Below, piece after piece: positions 1-8,408 of a stretch of 64,000 nt of DNA (positions are counted from its first letter, which is position 1; each line of letters opens with the position of its first letter). Source of the stretch: Terriglobales bacterium (GTDB lineage: Bacteria; Acidobacteriota; Terriglobia; Terriglobales; Acidobacteriaceae); the NCBI GenBank assembly GCA_035624455.1, contig DASPRM010000004.1, positions 1-64,000 on the forward strand, given 5' to 3'. The translations under genes and the position numbers were made by a program. Under the pieces are notes generated by a model. The model saw only the letters and a list, made by a program, of their open reading frames with translations, did not search any database and was not told the origin of the DNA.

Positions 1-1083
1 TTACGTTCGCACGATCGGGTGCGCCAGCAAGCCTTTTGCCCTGCCTGCAGAGACGCGCCGCACGATCTCTTGACCGAGCTCCGCTAAGGGACAGATCTTG
101 TCCACGCATTGCAAACTCACCACCGCTCCGGGCATGCCCCAGACGACCGAGGAAGCTTCATCCTGCACCAAGACTTGCCCGCCGGCTTCGCGGATATGGG
201 TGGCTCCACGGGCGCCATCGGAGCCCATGCCGGTCATGACTACGGCAAGCACACCTGGGCCATAGCTGCGGGCCACAGAGCGAAACAGGACATCGACGGC
301 GGGGCGGCAGGAGTTTTCCGGTGGGTCCTGGTTTAGTTCCAAAACACTCTTCAGCCCCTTGCGGACCACGGTCATATGGAAATCACCCGGCGCGATCCAG
401 ACCTGCCCAGCTTCCAGCTGCCGTCCCGCTTCCGCCTCCCGCACCGGAATCCGCGATCGTGCATTCAATCGTTCTGCCAGCAGGCGGGTAAACAGCGGGG
501 GCATGTGCTGCACCACCACCGCCGGCACCGGCAGATTCTCAGGCAGCCGGGGAATCACCTCGGCGAGTGCGTTGGGGCCGCCAGTCGAACTCCCAATGGC
601 GAGAATCTCGATCCGGCTGGTGGCAGTTGGCCGTCTGCCAGGGGAAGTGGATCGAGGTCCCGCGACGGCATGGGCTTCGCGCTTGGCCAGGGCGAGAATC
701 TTCCGGCACAGTTCGCAGCGGATCTGCTCCATTGCGTTGGCCAGGCTTTCGCTGTCGCTCGGTTTAGTAACGTAATCGGAAGCGCCCATCGACAGGGCTT
801 CGAGAGTGATGGCAGCCCCTCTTTCCGTTAATGTGCTGAACATGATGACCGGCAGCTTGGGGTAATTTTTGCGGATCTCCTTGAGAGTCTCCATGCCGTT
901 CAGGCCCGGCATTTCGATGTCTAGCGTAATCACGTCGGGGTTCAATTGAGGGATCTTGGCCAGAGCAATGCTGCCGCTGGAGGCGGTTCCTGCCACCTGG
1001 AGTTCGGGACTGCCTCCCAGGGCATCGCACAAGAGCTTGCGGACCACTACGGAACCATCCACGATCAGAACTCGAGTCTGCAT
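1..1083 (-). CDS. cheB: CheB protein-glutamate methylesterase/deamidase
   Basis: Chemotaxis response regulator that removes methyl groups from receptor glutamates in the cytoplasm; 360 aa. The N-terminal receiver domain (about residues 1-120) has the phospho-acceptor Asp in 'LDIEMPG', the Thr/Ser switch in 'MFSTLT' and the Lys in 'TKPS'. The C-terminal esterase domain (about 165-350) has Ser in 'GSSTGG', His in 'QHMPP' and Asp in 'MGSDG', the CheB catalytic triad. The ATG at 1083 is chosen over an extension to 1107 because the receiver fold begins directly with 'MQTRVLIVD'. Oddity: the usual double-Asp Mg-binding pair reads Asp-Gly (GAT GGT), so phosphorylation control may be weakened. It is the last gene of the minus-strand chemosensory cluster; no cheR is visible. 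Confidence 0.93.
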   Translation of the reverse strand: MQTRVLIVDGSVVVRKLLCDALGGSPELQVAGTASSGSIALAKIPQLNPDVITLDIEMPGLNGMETLKEIRKNYPKLPVIMFSTLTERGAAITLEALSMGASDYVTKPSDSESLANAMEQIRCELCRKILALAKREAHAVAGPRSTSPGRRPTATSRIEILAIGSSTGGPNALAEVIPRLPENLPVPAVVVQHMPPLFTRLLAERLNARSRIPVREAEAGRQLEAGQVWIAPGDFHMTVVRKGLKSVLELNQDPPENSCRPAVDVLFRSVARSYGPGVLAVVMTGMGSDGARGATHIREAGGQVLVQDEASSVVWGMPGAVVSLQCVDKICPLAELGQEIVRRVSAGRAKGLLAHPIVRT

Positions 1084-1160
1084 ACCTGCCACCGCACGCG
1101 CAGCCAACAGATGGCAGTGCGCAGGCGGGCTCAGGCTGCGATCTGCGCACCACCAGTTTC

Positions 1161-1772
1161 TTAGCTAATGATGGGCTTGCCCAAAGGCAATACTTCTTTG
1201 CTGAAGGTGCCGTTCACCATTTCGGCAAATGAAACATAGAGTGCAGCCAGACCCGTCGCCAGACCCATCACCCCGCCAAGTGTTTTTCCCCTCGTCCATC
1301 CAAAGTCGGCGGCCGCGAGCAGGAAGAACGTAATCCACAGCAGTAGGAATGTAAGGAAGACGCCTTTGTTGGCCTTAAATGTACAAATCCACATGTAGCC
1401 GGAAAACACTCCCCACATCAACAACGTGGCACCCACTCCCACGGCGGCGGGTGGCTTGAGCCAGCCTGCCCCGACGGTCCAGATCAGCAGGGAGTACCAG
1501 CACCAGAAGGTCCCATAAGCGGTGAATGCAACCGTTCCAAACGTGTTCCCATTCTTGAATTCCAGTGCTCCGGTGATTAACTGGGCTAAACCGCCAACGG
1601 CAAACGCCAAAGGAACTACCGCCGGGATTGCCTCCTTTGGCAGGACTCCTGCGTTGATGCACGATAAAACTACGGTGGTTACTCCAAAAGCGGCGAGCCC
1701 CAGTGGCGCGGGATTCGCAACTTTCGGCATGCTCGGTGGAACCTCTAATGTTGGTTTCGCAATTGAGGCCAT
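1161..1772 (-). CDS. satP: Acetate/succinate uptake transporter (GPR1/FUN34/YaaH family)
   Basis: Integral membrane protein of the AceTr family that imports acetate and related short-chain monocarboxylates or succinate; 203 aa. It carries the family signature 'NPAPLGL' near residue 20, followed by about six hydrophobic helices and the conserved 'FKNGNTFGT' and 'AYGTFW' stretches. The start at 1772 is preferred over ATG at 1790 because AAGGAGA lies at the right spacing before it. The gene sits on the same strand between the methyl-accepting protein and cheB, which suggests, without proof, that the chemosensory system deals with acetate or energy metabolism. The family is clear; exact substrate is inferred. 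Confidence 0.88.
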   Translation of the reverse strand: MASIAKPTLEVPPSMPKVANPAPLGLAAFGVTTVVLSCINAGVLPKEAIPAVVPLAFAVGGLAQLITGALEFKNGNTFGTVAFTAYGTFWCWYSLLIWTVGAGWLKPPAAVGVGATLLMWGVFSGYMWICTFKANKGVFLTFLLLWITFFLLAAADFGWTRGKTLGGVMGLATGLAALYVSFAEMVNGTFSKEVLPLGKPIIS

Positions 1773-1901
1773 CGGATACGTCTCCTTCATGGCGAATATG
1801 AAGTCAGTGCGTCCTATAGTGTGACCGGGGCTTCCTGCGGCGATGGACGCTGGAGTCACGCCACCGCATGTGAGTGGAAACCCGGGTTCCGATCATGCTT
1901 G

Positions 1902-3833
1902 CTATTGACAATTCAATTGTCGGACCAGGGCGCCCAAATCATTGGACATCTTGGCCAGAGCCTGAGCCGCTTTCAGCGAGTCGTTGGCTCCCTGGCTGGT
2001 GCTCTTGGCGGCTTCCGCGACCCCCCCGATATTCTTGGTGATCTCGCCTGACCCCTTTGCGGCTTCCCCGACATTGCGCGCCATCTCGTTGGTGGTGGCA
2101 TTCTGTTCTTCCACCGCGCTGGCGATGGTGTTGGAGATGTCGTTGACCTGCTTGATCACCTCGCTGATCTGGCTGATCGCCACCACCGCGTTCTTGGTAT
2201 CGGCCTGAATGGCTTCGATCTTGCGGCTGATATCTTCGGTGGCCTTGGCCGTCTGCTTGGCCAGCTCTTTCACTTCGTTGGCCACTACCGCGAAGCCTTT
2301 CCCCGCCTCCCCCGCACGAGCCGCCTCGATGGTGGCATTCAGCGCCAGCAGGTTCGTCTGTTGTGCGATGGAAGTGATGACCTTGATCACCTGCCCGATT
2401 TCCGTGGAGGAATCGCCCAGCTTGGTGACGATCTGATTGGTCTCCTCCGCTACGCGCACGGCGCTGGTAGCAACCTTGGCAGACTCGTGGGCATTCTTGG
2501 CGATTTCCTTGATGCTAGCACTCATCTCTTCGCTGCCGGTTGCGACCGTCTGCAGGTTCTTGTTCACTTGCTCGGCGCTGGCCGAGACCACATTGGCTTG
2601 CGCCGAAGTCTCTTCCGCGTTCGCGCTCATCTGCTGGCTGGTGGCGGTGAGTTCTTCGGAAGCACTGGCCAGGCCCTGCGAAATCTGCTCGACTTCCTTC
2701 GCCGTTTTCACCCGTTGCGTGACGTCAGTGGCATATTTCACGACCTTAAAAGGACGGTTGTTCAGATCGAAGATTGGGTTGTACGACGCCTGAATCCAAA
2801 CCTCTTTGCCGCCCTTGCCAATGCGCTTGTACTCCGCAGCCTGATACTCCCCACGATTCAGCTTCGCCCAGAATTCCTTATAGTCGGCACTGCGTCGATA
2901 CTCCTCCTCCACAAACATGCTGTGATGCTTGCCCTTGATCTCCTCGAGCGTATAACCGAGCGCCTTGAGGAAGTTTTCATTGGCGGTGATGACCGTGCCG
3001 TCCATGTGGAACTCGATCACCGCCTGTGCCTTGTTGATGGCCGCGATCTGCCCCTGGTAGTCAGCATTCTGCAGCTTCTGCCTGGTGACATCTGTGGCAT
3101 ATTTCACGACTCTGAAAGGCCGACCCGCCTCGTCCAGGATGGGGTTGTACGACGCCTGGATCCAGACCTCTTTGCCGCCTTTGCCCAGCCGTTTGAACTC
3201 GTCAGCAACGAACTCGCCGCGATTCAACTTGGCCCAGAACTCTTTGTACTCGGGACTATGACGGTAGGCTTCTTCCACGAACATGCTGTGATGCTTGCCC
3301 TTGATCTCCTCGAGCGTGTAACTCAGAACCTGAAGGAAGTTCTGGTTGGCAGTAATGACGGTGCCATCCATCTGGAACTCAATCACCGCTTGCGATTTGG
3401 AGATGGCCGCGAGTTGCCCGTCTACGTCATTTTCGTGCAGTCTTTGCGCCGTGGCGTCCCAGCAAAATTGCATCACTTTCGACAGCCGCCGCTGCGAATC
3501 CAACATGGGGTAATAGGCCGCGTCGAGCCAGATCCTTCCGCCGTCTTTGCGCCGCGCTTTGTAACAACCGTGCTGACCAACTCCCTGCTGCAGGTTGCGC
3601 CACAACTGCTGCAATTCGGCCGTCGCGTCGAGAATTGTGGTGTATGGTTTGCCCTTGATCTCGTCCATGGTGTAGCCGGCAAGGTCAAGAAAGAGCTGAT
3701 TACTGATAAGGAAGTGGCCGTCAGCGTCGAACTCAACGTAAGGCCGGGAATTGACGAAGCACTCCAGCTTCCTTGCGCTGTCGTTTCCGTTGTCGTCTTT
3801 GTGCAATTTTCTTGCTACCGAGGTCGCTGCCAT
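1902..3833 (-). CDS. Soluble methyl-accepting chemotaxis protein with three PAS domains
   Basis: Cytoplasmic chemoreceptor of 643 aa with no transmembrane segment. Three PAS domains (about residues 25-130, 145-250 and 265-375) are followed by a methyl-accepting coiled-coil signalling domain. The hairpin tip, which contacts CheA and CheW, is recognisable from '[19 protein letters not shown]' and '[12 protein letters not shown]'. PAS2 and PAS3 are near-duplicates: both contain '[14 protein letters not shown]' and '[15 protein letters not shown]'. PAS domains of this type often bind haem or flavin, but no cofactor ligand can be assigned here. A strong AAGGAGA precedes the start. The C-terminus ends 'LNCQ' and lacks a CheR/CheB-tethering pentapeptide. 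The gene begins 12 bp after cheW ends, in one operon with cheA. Confidence 0.92.
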   Translation of the reverse strand: MAATSVARKLHKDDNGNDSARKLECFVNSRPYVEFDADGHFLISNQLFLDLAGYTMDEIKGKPYTTILDATAELQQLWRNLQQGVGQHGCYKARRKDGGRIWLDAAYYPMLDSQRRLSKVMQFCWDATAQRLHENDVDGQLAAISKSQAVIEFQMDGTVITANQNFLQVLSYTLEEIKGKHHSMFVEEAYRHSPEYKEFWAKLNRGEFVADEFKRLGKGGKEVWIQASYNPILDEAGRPFRVVKYATDVTRQKLQNADYQGQIAAINKAQAVIEFHMDGTVITANENFLKALGYTLEEIKGKHHSMFVEEEYRRSADYKEFWAKLNRGEYQAAEYKRIGKGGKEVWIQASYNPIFDLNNRPFKVVKYATDVTQRVKTAKEVEQISQGLASASEELTATSQQMSANAEETSAQANVVSASAEQVNKNLQTVATGSEEMSASIKEIAKNAHESAKVATSAVRVAEETNQIVTKLGDSSTEIGQVIKVITSIAQQTNLLALNATIEAARAGEAGKGFAVVANEVKELAKQTAKATEDISRKIEAIQADTKNAVVAISQISEVIKQVNDISNTIASAVEEQNATTNEMARNVGEAAKGSGEITKNIGGVAEAAKSTSQGANDSLKAAQALAKMSNDLGALVRQLNCQ

Positions 3834-3844
3834 TTGCTTTCTCC

Positions 3845-4321
3845 TTAATTAGTCGCGCCCGAATTTCTGCTGCGAATTTGCCGGACCACCCCCTCGCGAT
3901 CCCCCACCGCCCGTTCCGTGTCCAGGACCAACATGAGCCGGTCCTGAAGCTTGTACACGCCCCGTACCAGGTCCTGAGCCGGTCCCTGCAATGTTTCCGG
4001 AGGACGCTCGAAGGTCTGCTCGTCGACTTCCAGCACGTCTCCGATTTCATCGACAAGGAAACTGACGGCACCGTCTTCCGTGCGCACCACGACGTTCATG
4101 GGCAGCGACGATTCCGGACGGTCCACTATTCCGAAGCGCCGGCGCAGATCAATAGCCATAACGATCTGCCCGCGCAGATTGATCAACCCCCGTATCACCG
4201 CCGGGACCAGCGGCACGCGCGTCATCTCCTGATACCGGATCACCTCCTGCACCTGTTGCACGGGCACGCCAAAGAACTGGTCTTGCAGGAAAAATGTGCA
4301 GAATTGCTGGTTGTTCGCCAT
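3845..4321 (-). CDS. cheW: CheW coupling protein
   Basis: Scaffold protein that links chemoreceptors to the CheA kinase; 158 aa, about the usual family length. The single CheW domain spans nearly the whole protein, with typical elements '[15 protein letters not shown]' (about residues 16-30), '[20 protein letters not shown]' and '[16 protein letters not shown]'. GAGGAAGG lies just upstream of the ATG. The gene starts 13 bp after the cheA stop and is followed 12 bp later by the receptor gene, so the three are probably co-transcribed and form the core signalling array. Confidence 0.94.
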   Translation of the reverse strand: MANNQQFCTFFLQDQFFGVPVQQVQEVIRYQEMTRVPLVPAVIRGLINLRGQIVMAIDLRRRFGIVDRPESSLPMNVVVRTEDGAVSFLVDEIGDVLEVDEQTFERPPETLQGPAQDLVRGVYKLQDRLMLVLDTERAVGDREGVVRQIRSRNSGATN

Positions 4322-4333
4322 GCCTTCCTCGGT

Positions 4334-6697
4334 TTACGCCAGCGCCGCAGCATAAGAGTGGCTGCTGGCCGCTGCGGCTATCAAGCCGGGCAGATCCAAA
4401 ATGTCGGTCACTCGCTTCTGAATGACCGCCGAACCCAAAATTCCCTTGCGCCCCGACTGAGGCTGAAGCACAAAGGACTCTTCGACGATGTCGAGAATAC
4501 GGTCCACCACCAGCCCTACGCTGCGCCCGTTGTGGGTATAGACGACTACCTGCAGGGATTCGCCTTGGTTGGTGATCTTCTTCTGGCGGCTGCTCTGAAG
4601 AATTTCGGAAACGTGAACCAGGGGCATGATGTGGCCGCGGTATTGCACGACTTCCTGGTCGGCGGCGATTTCGACGGCGTCGCGCGGAAATTCTTCCAGC
4701 CGCGCCACCAGCGAGAGATCAATCCCGATTCTTCCGCTCTCCCCATGCTGGAACAGAAGCACCGCAGCGCGCTGACAGGCGCCGGCGAGAGCATGCGACT
4801 GCTTTTCTTCCGACTCCACCACGGCCCGGTCGCGAACCTCGCCAATCACGCTGGCGTGCTGCGCCAGGCCGAGCACGTCGAGGATGAGCGCAACCTTGCC
4901 GTCCCCCATGATGGTGGCACCGGCGTAGGTGTTAATGCTTTTCAGCTGTTTGCTGAGCGGCTTGACCACGATCTCTTCGGTGTCGTTGATTTCGTCAACC
5001 ACCAGCCCGAATTGCCGGTCATCGGCGCGCAAGACCACGATGCTGACGCTCTGCGCGTCCGCTTTCCCCGAAGCCGATGCCGCCGCTATCGGATCCACTT
5101 CCATTTCCGCCTTCAGTTCTTTCCTGAGGTAGACCAGGGGCAGCAGTTTTCCCCGCAGACGATATACGGGAGCGCCATTGACCAGTTCCAGGCCGTTGCG
5201 CGCCTGCTCCCCTTCGAGGCGCACCAACTCGAGCAGGCTGACTTGTGGAATGGCGTAGCGGTCGCCAGCGGTGGTTACGATGAGAGCGGGAATAATGGCC
5301 AGCGTGAGCGGGATCTTCATCCGCACCGTCGATCCCTGCCCGGGCCGGGATTGCACGTCTACCGTTCCACCGATCTTTTCAATGTTGGTTTTCACCACGT
5401 CCATGCCGACGCCGCGACCAGATACACTGCTGACTTTTTCCGCCGTCGACAAACCCGGAAGAAAAATCAGATTGGTAATCTCGCGCTCCGTCATCCGGGT
5501 AGCCTGATCGGGGTTGATCAAAGCCTTCTGGATCGCTTTATTGCGGATCTTCTCGTAATCCAGGCCGGCGCCGTCATCGGTAATTTCGATATTGACCTGC
5601 CCGCCCTCGTGAAAGGCTCGCAAGAACAGCCGTCCTTCGGGATCCTTGCCCGCCGCCCGGCGTACTTCCGGGGGCTCAATACCGTGATCGACCGCGTTGC
5701 GCACCAGATGCGTGAGAGGATCCTTGATCGCCTCGATGATGGTTTTGTCCAGCTCCGTCTCCTTGCCTTCCATCTCGATGCGGACCAATTTGCCGTAGGC
5801 CACAGCAATATCCCGGATCGTACGCGGGAACCTGCTCCAGACGTTGCCGATGGGCTGCATGCGGGTCTTCATCACGCTTTCCTGCAGTTCGGTGGTAAGC
5901 AGATTCAACCGTTGGCTGGTGCCCAGCAGCTCATTGTCCTGGCTGGAGTTGGTAAACTGCACGATCTGGTTGCGCAGCAACACCAATTCCCCCATCCGAT
6001 TCATTAAGCGGTCGAGTTGGGCCACGTCCACGCGGATGGTGCTGTCGCTAGCGCTTTGGCCGCGGGCCTGTTGCTGCACCTTGAGCGCGTCCACCACGTC
6101 CTGCGGCTTCAACACGCCCTTCGCTACCAGAATCTCGCCTACGTGCCGCGGGTCGCCCGCGTTCTGCTGCGTCAAGGCTTCGATAACGTCGCTGGGCTCG
6201 GCCTTGCCGTGGTTGATGAGAATGTCCCCCAGGGTCGGCACCGTCGGGGATGAATTCCCCGGCTGCTCTTCTGTTTTTGCAGGCGCGGGCTCTGGAGCTG
6301 GACCTGATTCCGGCTTGGGCTCGAGCACTTGGTTTAGGGCTGCGATCAGTTCACGGTCGTCCCGCTCGCCCTCGTTTCCAGTGGTCTCGATGGTTTCCAG
6401 CATCTGGCGAACCGCATCTACCATGGCCAGCAGCGCGCTTGTAATCTCCGGATTCAAGGCGAGCAAGCCATCGCGCAATCGAGCCAGCAGACTCTCACCG
6501 ATGTGGGTCAGAGCTTCGAGTTGATGGAAGGCCAAGAAGCCGGAGGTGCCCTTAATGGTGTGAATCGTTCGAAAAATGCTGGCCAGAGTCTCGCGGCTGC
6601 CAGGATTTTTTTCGAGAACGATCAGATCCTGATCCAGCCGGTCCAGATTCTCGTAACTCTCGACTAAGAACTCATTAATAATCTCGGCATTTTCCAT
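4334..6697 (-). CDS. cheA: CheA chemotaxis histidine kinase with two CheW-like domains
   Basis: Receptor-coupled histidine kinase of 787 aa. Order: P1/Hpt domain (about 1-110) with the phosphorylated His in 'IHTIKGTSGF'; a Pro/Glu-rich linker; two short tandem repeats (about 150-215, 'LGDILINHGK...' and 'VGEILVAKGV...') that resemble the type II secretion ATPase N-terminal fold; P3 dimerisation helix ('RLMNRMGELVLLRNQI'); P4 ATPase with N box 'HLVRNAVDHGIEPP', G1 'DDGAGLD' and G2 'GRGVGMDVV'; then two consecutive CheW-like P5 domains (about 455-590 and 640-780). A canonical P2 response-regulator docking domain is not recognisable. It is the first gene of cheA-cheW-mcp-satP-cheB. The start has only a weak ribosome-binding site. 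Confidence 0.94.
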   Translation of the reverse strand: MENAEIINEFLVESYENLDRLDQDLIVLEKNPGSRETLASIFRTIHTIKGTSGFLAFHQLEALTHIGESLLARLRDGLLALNPEITSALLAMVDAVRQMLETIETTGNEGERDDRELIAALNQVLEPKPESGPAPEPAPAKTEEQPGNSSPTVPTLGDILINHGKAEPSDVIEALTQQNAGDPRHVGEILVAKGVLKPQDVVDALKVQQQARGQSASDSTIRVDVAQLDRLMNRMGELVLLRNQIVQFTNSSQDNELLGTSQRLNLLTTELQESVMKTRMQPIGNVWSRFPRTIRDIAVAYGKLVRIEMEGKETELDKTIIEAIKDPLTHLVRNAVDHGIEPPEVRRAAGKDPEGRLFLRAFHEGGQVNIEITDDGAGLDYEKIRNKAIQKALINPDQATRMTEREITNLIFLPGLSTAEKVSSVSGRGVGMDVVKTNIEKIGGTVDVQSRPGQGSTVRMKIPLTLAIIPALIVTTAGDRYAIPQVSLLELVRLEGEQARNGLELVNGAPVYRLRGKLLPLVYLRKELKAEMEVDPIAAASASGKADAQSVSIVVLRADDRQFGLVVDEINDTEEIVVKPLSKQLKSINTYAGATIMGDGKVALILDVLGLAQHASVIGEVRDRAVVESEEKQSHALAGACQRAAVLLFQHGESGRIGIDLSLVARLEEFPRDAVEIAADQEVVQYRGHIMPLVHVSEILQSSRQKKITNQGESLQVVVYTHNGRSVGLVVDRILDIVEESFVLQPQSGRKGILGSAVIQKRVTDILDLPGLIAAAASSHSYAAALA

Positions 6698-7283
6698 AAG
6701 AAACTAATTTCGTCACGAGCAGGAGCATTGCCAAACCTTACCGGGCTATCCCGCTCGGGTGCTTTTGTCTCGGTTCGCTCCTACAAAGCGACGCAATGAA
6801 TTGTCAGTGAGGAACTTCCGGGACGTACGTTGCCTTCATCGGTCGATGACGCGACGGACTTTAAATTAAGGAAAGGCGGTTGAAAGAGTGCTTTGCGGCT
6901 CGCGCGGGATCCGGCGTGAGAAAAGCTCGTCCCAGAAATTAATATCGGATGGGAATTTCCGGCGAGACGCTGACGCCCACCCCCTCAGTTCAATGGCCTC
7001 GATTTGACCGAGCCAGCGCGGCAAGACCTAAAAAAGAGATAAATTTTTCATCTTTATTCCTAAATAAGGAATCCCATAAGAAACACCGTTTGAGTCTGGG
7101 TGAGGCAGGCCGACTGATATCGGTGTCAGGGGTAGCGTAGCGATGCGTCCAGCAGGATTACGGAACCCTTGCTGAGGCGGGTCCCACCGTAGCACTCCAG
7201 AGAAAGCTTTGTCTGGAGGCGTGTCTTCGCAACCTTCGCTGCTCACTGACAGTCCAAAGTTTGTGTGGGGTACAGAAGGTTTT
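6698..7283. promoter_or_regulatory. Divergent control region between cheA and the RND efflux operon
   Basis: This 586-bp gap has no convincing gene. It contains an AT-rich stretch (about 7028-7073) inside GC-rich surroundings. Within that is an inverted repeat ATTCCT-AAATA-AGGAAT at 7056-7072, a plausible operator. Nearer the efflux gene are two hairpins: an imperfect stem at 7159-7191 (TACGG/CCGTA outer pairs with an inner AACCC/GGGT stem) and a perfect 7-bp stem at 7195-7218 (CTCCAGA/TCTGGAG). Neither is followed by a T-run, so they look like 5' UTR structure rather than terminators. No known riboswitch consensus was recognised. Confidence 0.45.
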
Positions 7284-8408
7284 ATGGCCAAAAGGATGGT
7301 CCTGATGTTAACCGTGGCGGCGGCGCTGCTCACGGGGCTTGGTTATTTCAAGATGCGGCAGGTTCAGGCGGCAGTGAAGGCCAATACCTTCCAGCCTCCG
7401 CCGGAAGCTATTACGACCATAGTGGCGAAACAGGATACTTGGCCCACTACTCTCAAGGTGGTCGGGACGATGGTGGCGGTGCATGGGGTAACTGTGAGTG
7501 CGGATCTGCCTGGGGTTGTAGATCGGATCAACTTCGAGTCTGGTAAGGCGGTCCGCGAGGGAGAGGTGCTGGTAGAACTTGACACCCGCCAGGAACGCGC
7601 CCAACTGGCCGCGAATGAGGCGCAGCGGGATTTGGCGAAAATCAACTATGCCCGCTACGAGCAACTGGCGAAAGCAGGCGTGATCTCGAAGATGGATTAC
7701 GACAAGGCTACCGCCGATCAGAGGCAAACCGAGGCGAACGTTGCCGAGATCAAGGCCACCATCGAGCGCAAGACCATCAAGGCTCCCTTCTCCGGGGTGC
7801 TGGGCATCCGTCAGGTAAATCTGGGACAGTATCTGGCTGCGGGCGCCCCCATCGTGCCGCTTCAATCCTTAAATCCGATTTATGTGAACTTCAGTGTCCC
7901 GCAGGAGGTACTTGGTCAGATTCGAGTAGGACATTCCGTGCGGCTCACCACCGAGAATCTTGCCGGCCTGGAGTTCACGGGACGCGTAAACGCCATCGAT
8001 TCGGTGGTCGATGAGGCTACGCGTAACGTTCAGATTCAAGCGACCCTGGCCAATCCGGAAGGAAAGCTGCGTCCCGGCATGTTTTCTCAGGTCGAGGTGG
8101 GAGTGGGAGCGCAGCAAACGGTGATTCCGCTGCCGGCATCGGCGATCAGTTACGCTCCGTTTGGGGATTCAGTCTTTATTGTTACGGATCTCAAGGACCC
8201 CAAGGGAAATACTTACCGCGGTGTGCGCCAGCAATTCGTGAAGGTCGCGGGCTCGCGCGGTGACCAGGTAGGTGTTATTTCCGGCCTCAAGCGAGGAGAC
8301 GAGGTTGTGACCTCAGGAGTGTTCAAGTTGCGCAACGGCGCGGCGGTGGCAGTCAACAATAAGGTACAACCAGAAAACAATCCGAACCCCAGGCCTGAGG
8401 ACAACTAG
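7284..8408 (+). CDS. RND efflux periplasmic adaptor (membrane fusion protein)
   Basis: Periplasmic adaptor subunit of a tripartite efflux pump; 374 aa. A single N-terminal hydrophobic segment (about residues 3-20) anchors or exports it. The biotinyl-lipoyl-like half-motifs are 'VSADLPGVVDRINFESGKAV' (about 69-88) and 'IKAPFSGVLGIRQVNLGQYL' (about 170), flanking a short alpha-hairpin. Beta-barrel and membrane-proximal domains follow ('NAIDSVVDEATRNVQIQAT', 'LRPGMFSQVEVG'). ATG 7284 is preceded by GAAGG and places the signal segment at the N-terminus; upstream in-frame codons are not membrane-like. Its stop TAG overlaps the GTG start of the pump gene by one base, so the two are translationally coupled. 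No outer-membrane TolC-like factor is adjacent. Confidence 0.92.
   Translation: MAKRMVLMLTVAAALLTGLGYFKMRQVQAAVKANTFQPPPEAITTIVAKQDTWPTTLKVVGTMVAVHGVTVSADLPGVVDRINFESGKAVREGEVLVELDTRQERAQLAANEAQRDLAKINYARYEQLAKAGVISKMDYDKATADQRQTEANVAEIKATIERKTIKAPFSGVLGIRQVNLGQYLAAGAPIVPLQSLNPIYVNFSVPQEVLGQIRVGHSVRLTTENLAGLEFTGRVNAIDSVVDEATRNVQIQATLANPEGKLRPGMFSQVEVGVGAQQTVIPLPASAISYAPFGDSVFIVTDLKDPKGNTYRGVRQQFVKVAGSRGDQVGVISGLKRGDEVVTSGVFKLRNGAAVAVNNKVQPENNPNPRPEDN

Noticed and set aside
2361-3848. Long open frame on the plus strand opposite the chemoreceptor
   Set aside because: Antisense shadow of the PAS and signalling domains; no recognisable protein features.
3773-6007. Long open frame on the plus strand opposite cheA and cheW
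   Set aside because: It is antisense to clear CheA/CheW domains in GC-rich DNA, has a His/Arg-rich low-complexity translation with no family features, and no ribosome-binding site.
6949-7140. 63-codon frame in the cheA/RND intergenic region
   Set aside because: No ribosome-binding site and no protein-like composition; it overlaps the AT-rich control region.
7080-7283. Possible cyclic di-GMP or guanidine riboswitch ahead of the RND genes
   Set aside because: Hairpins are present, but the conserved bases of these riboswitch classes could not be found.
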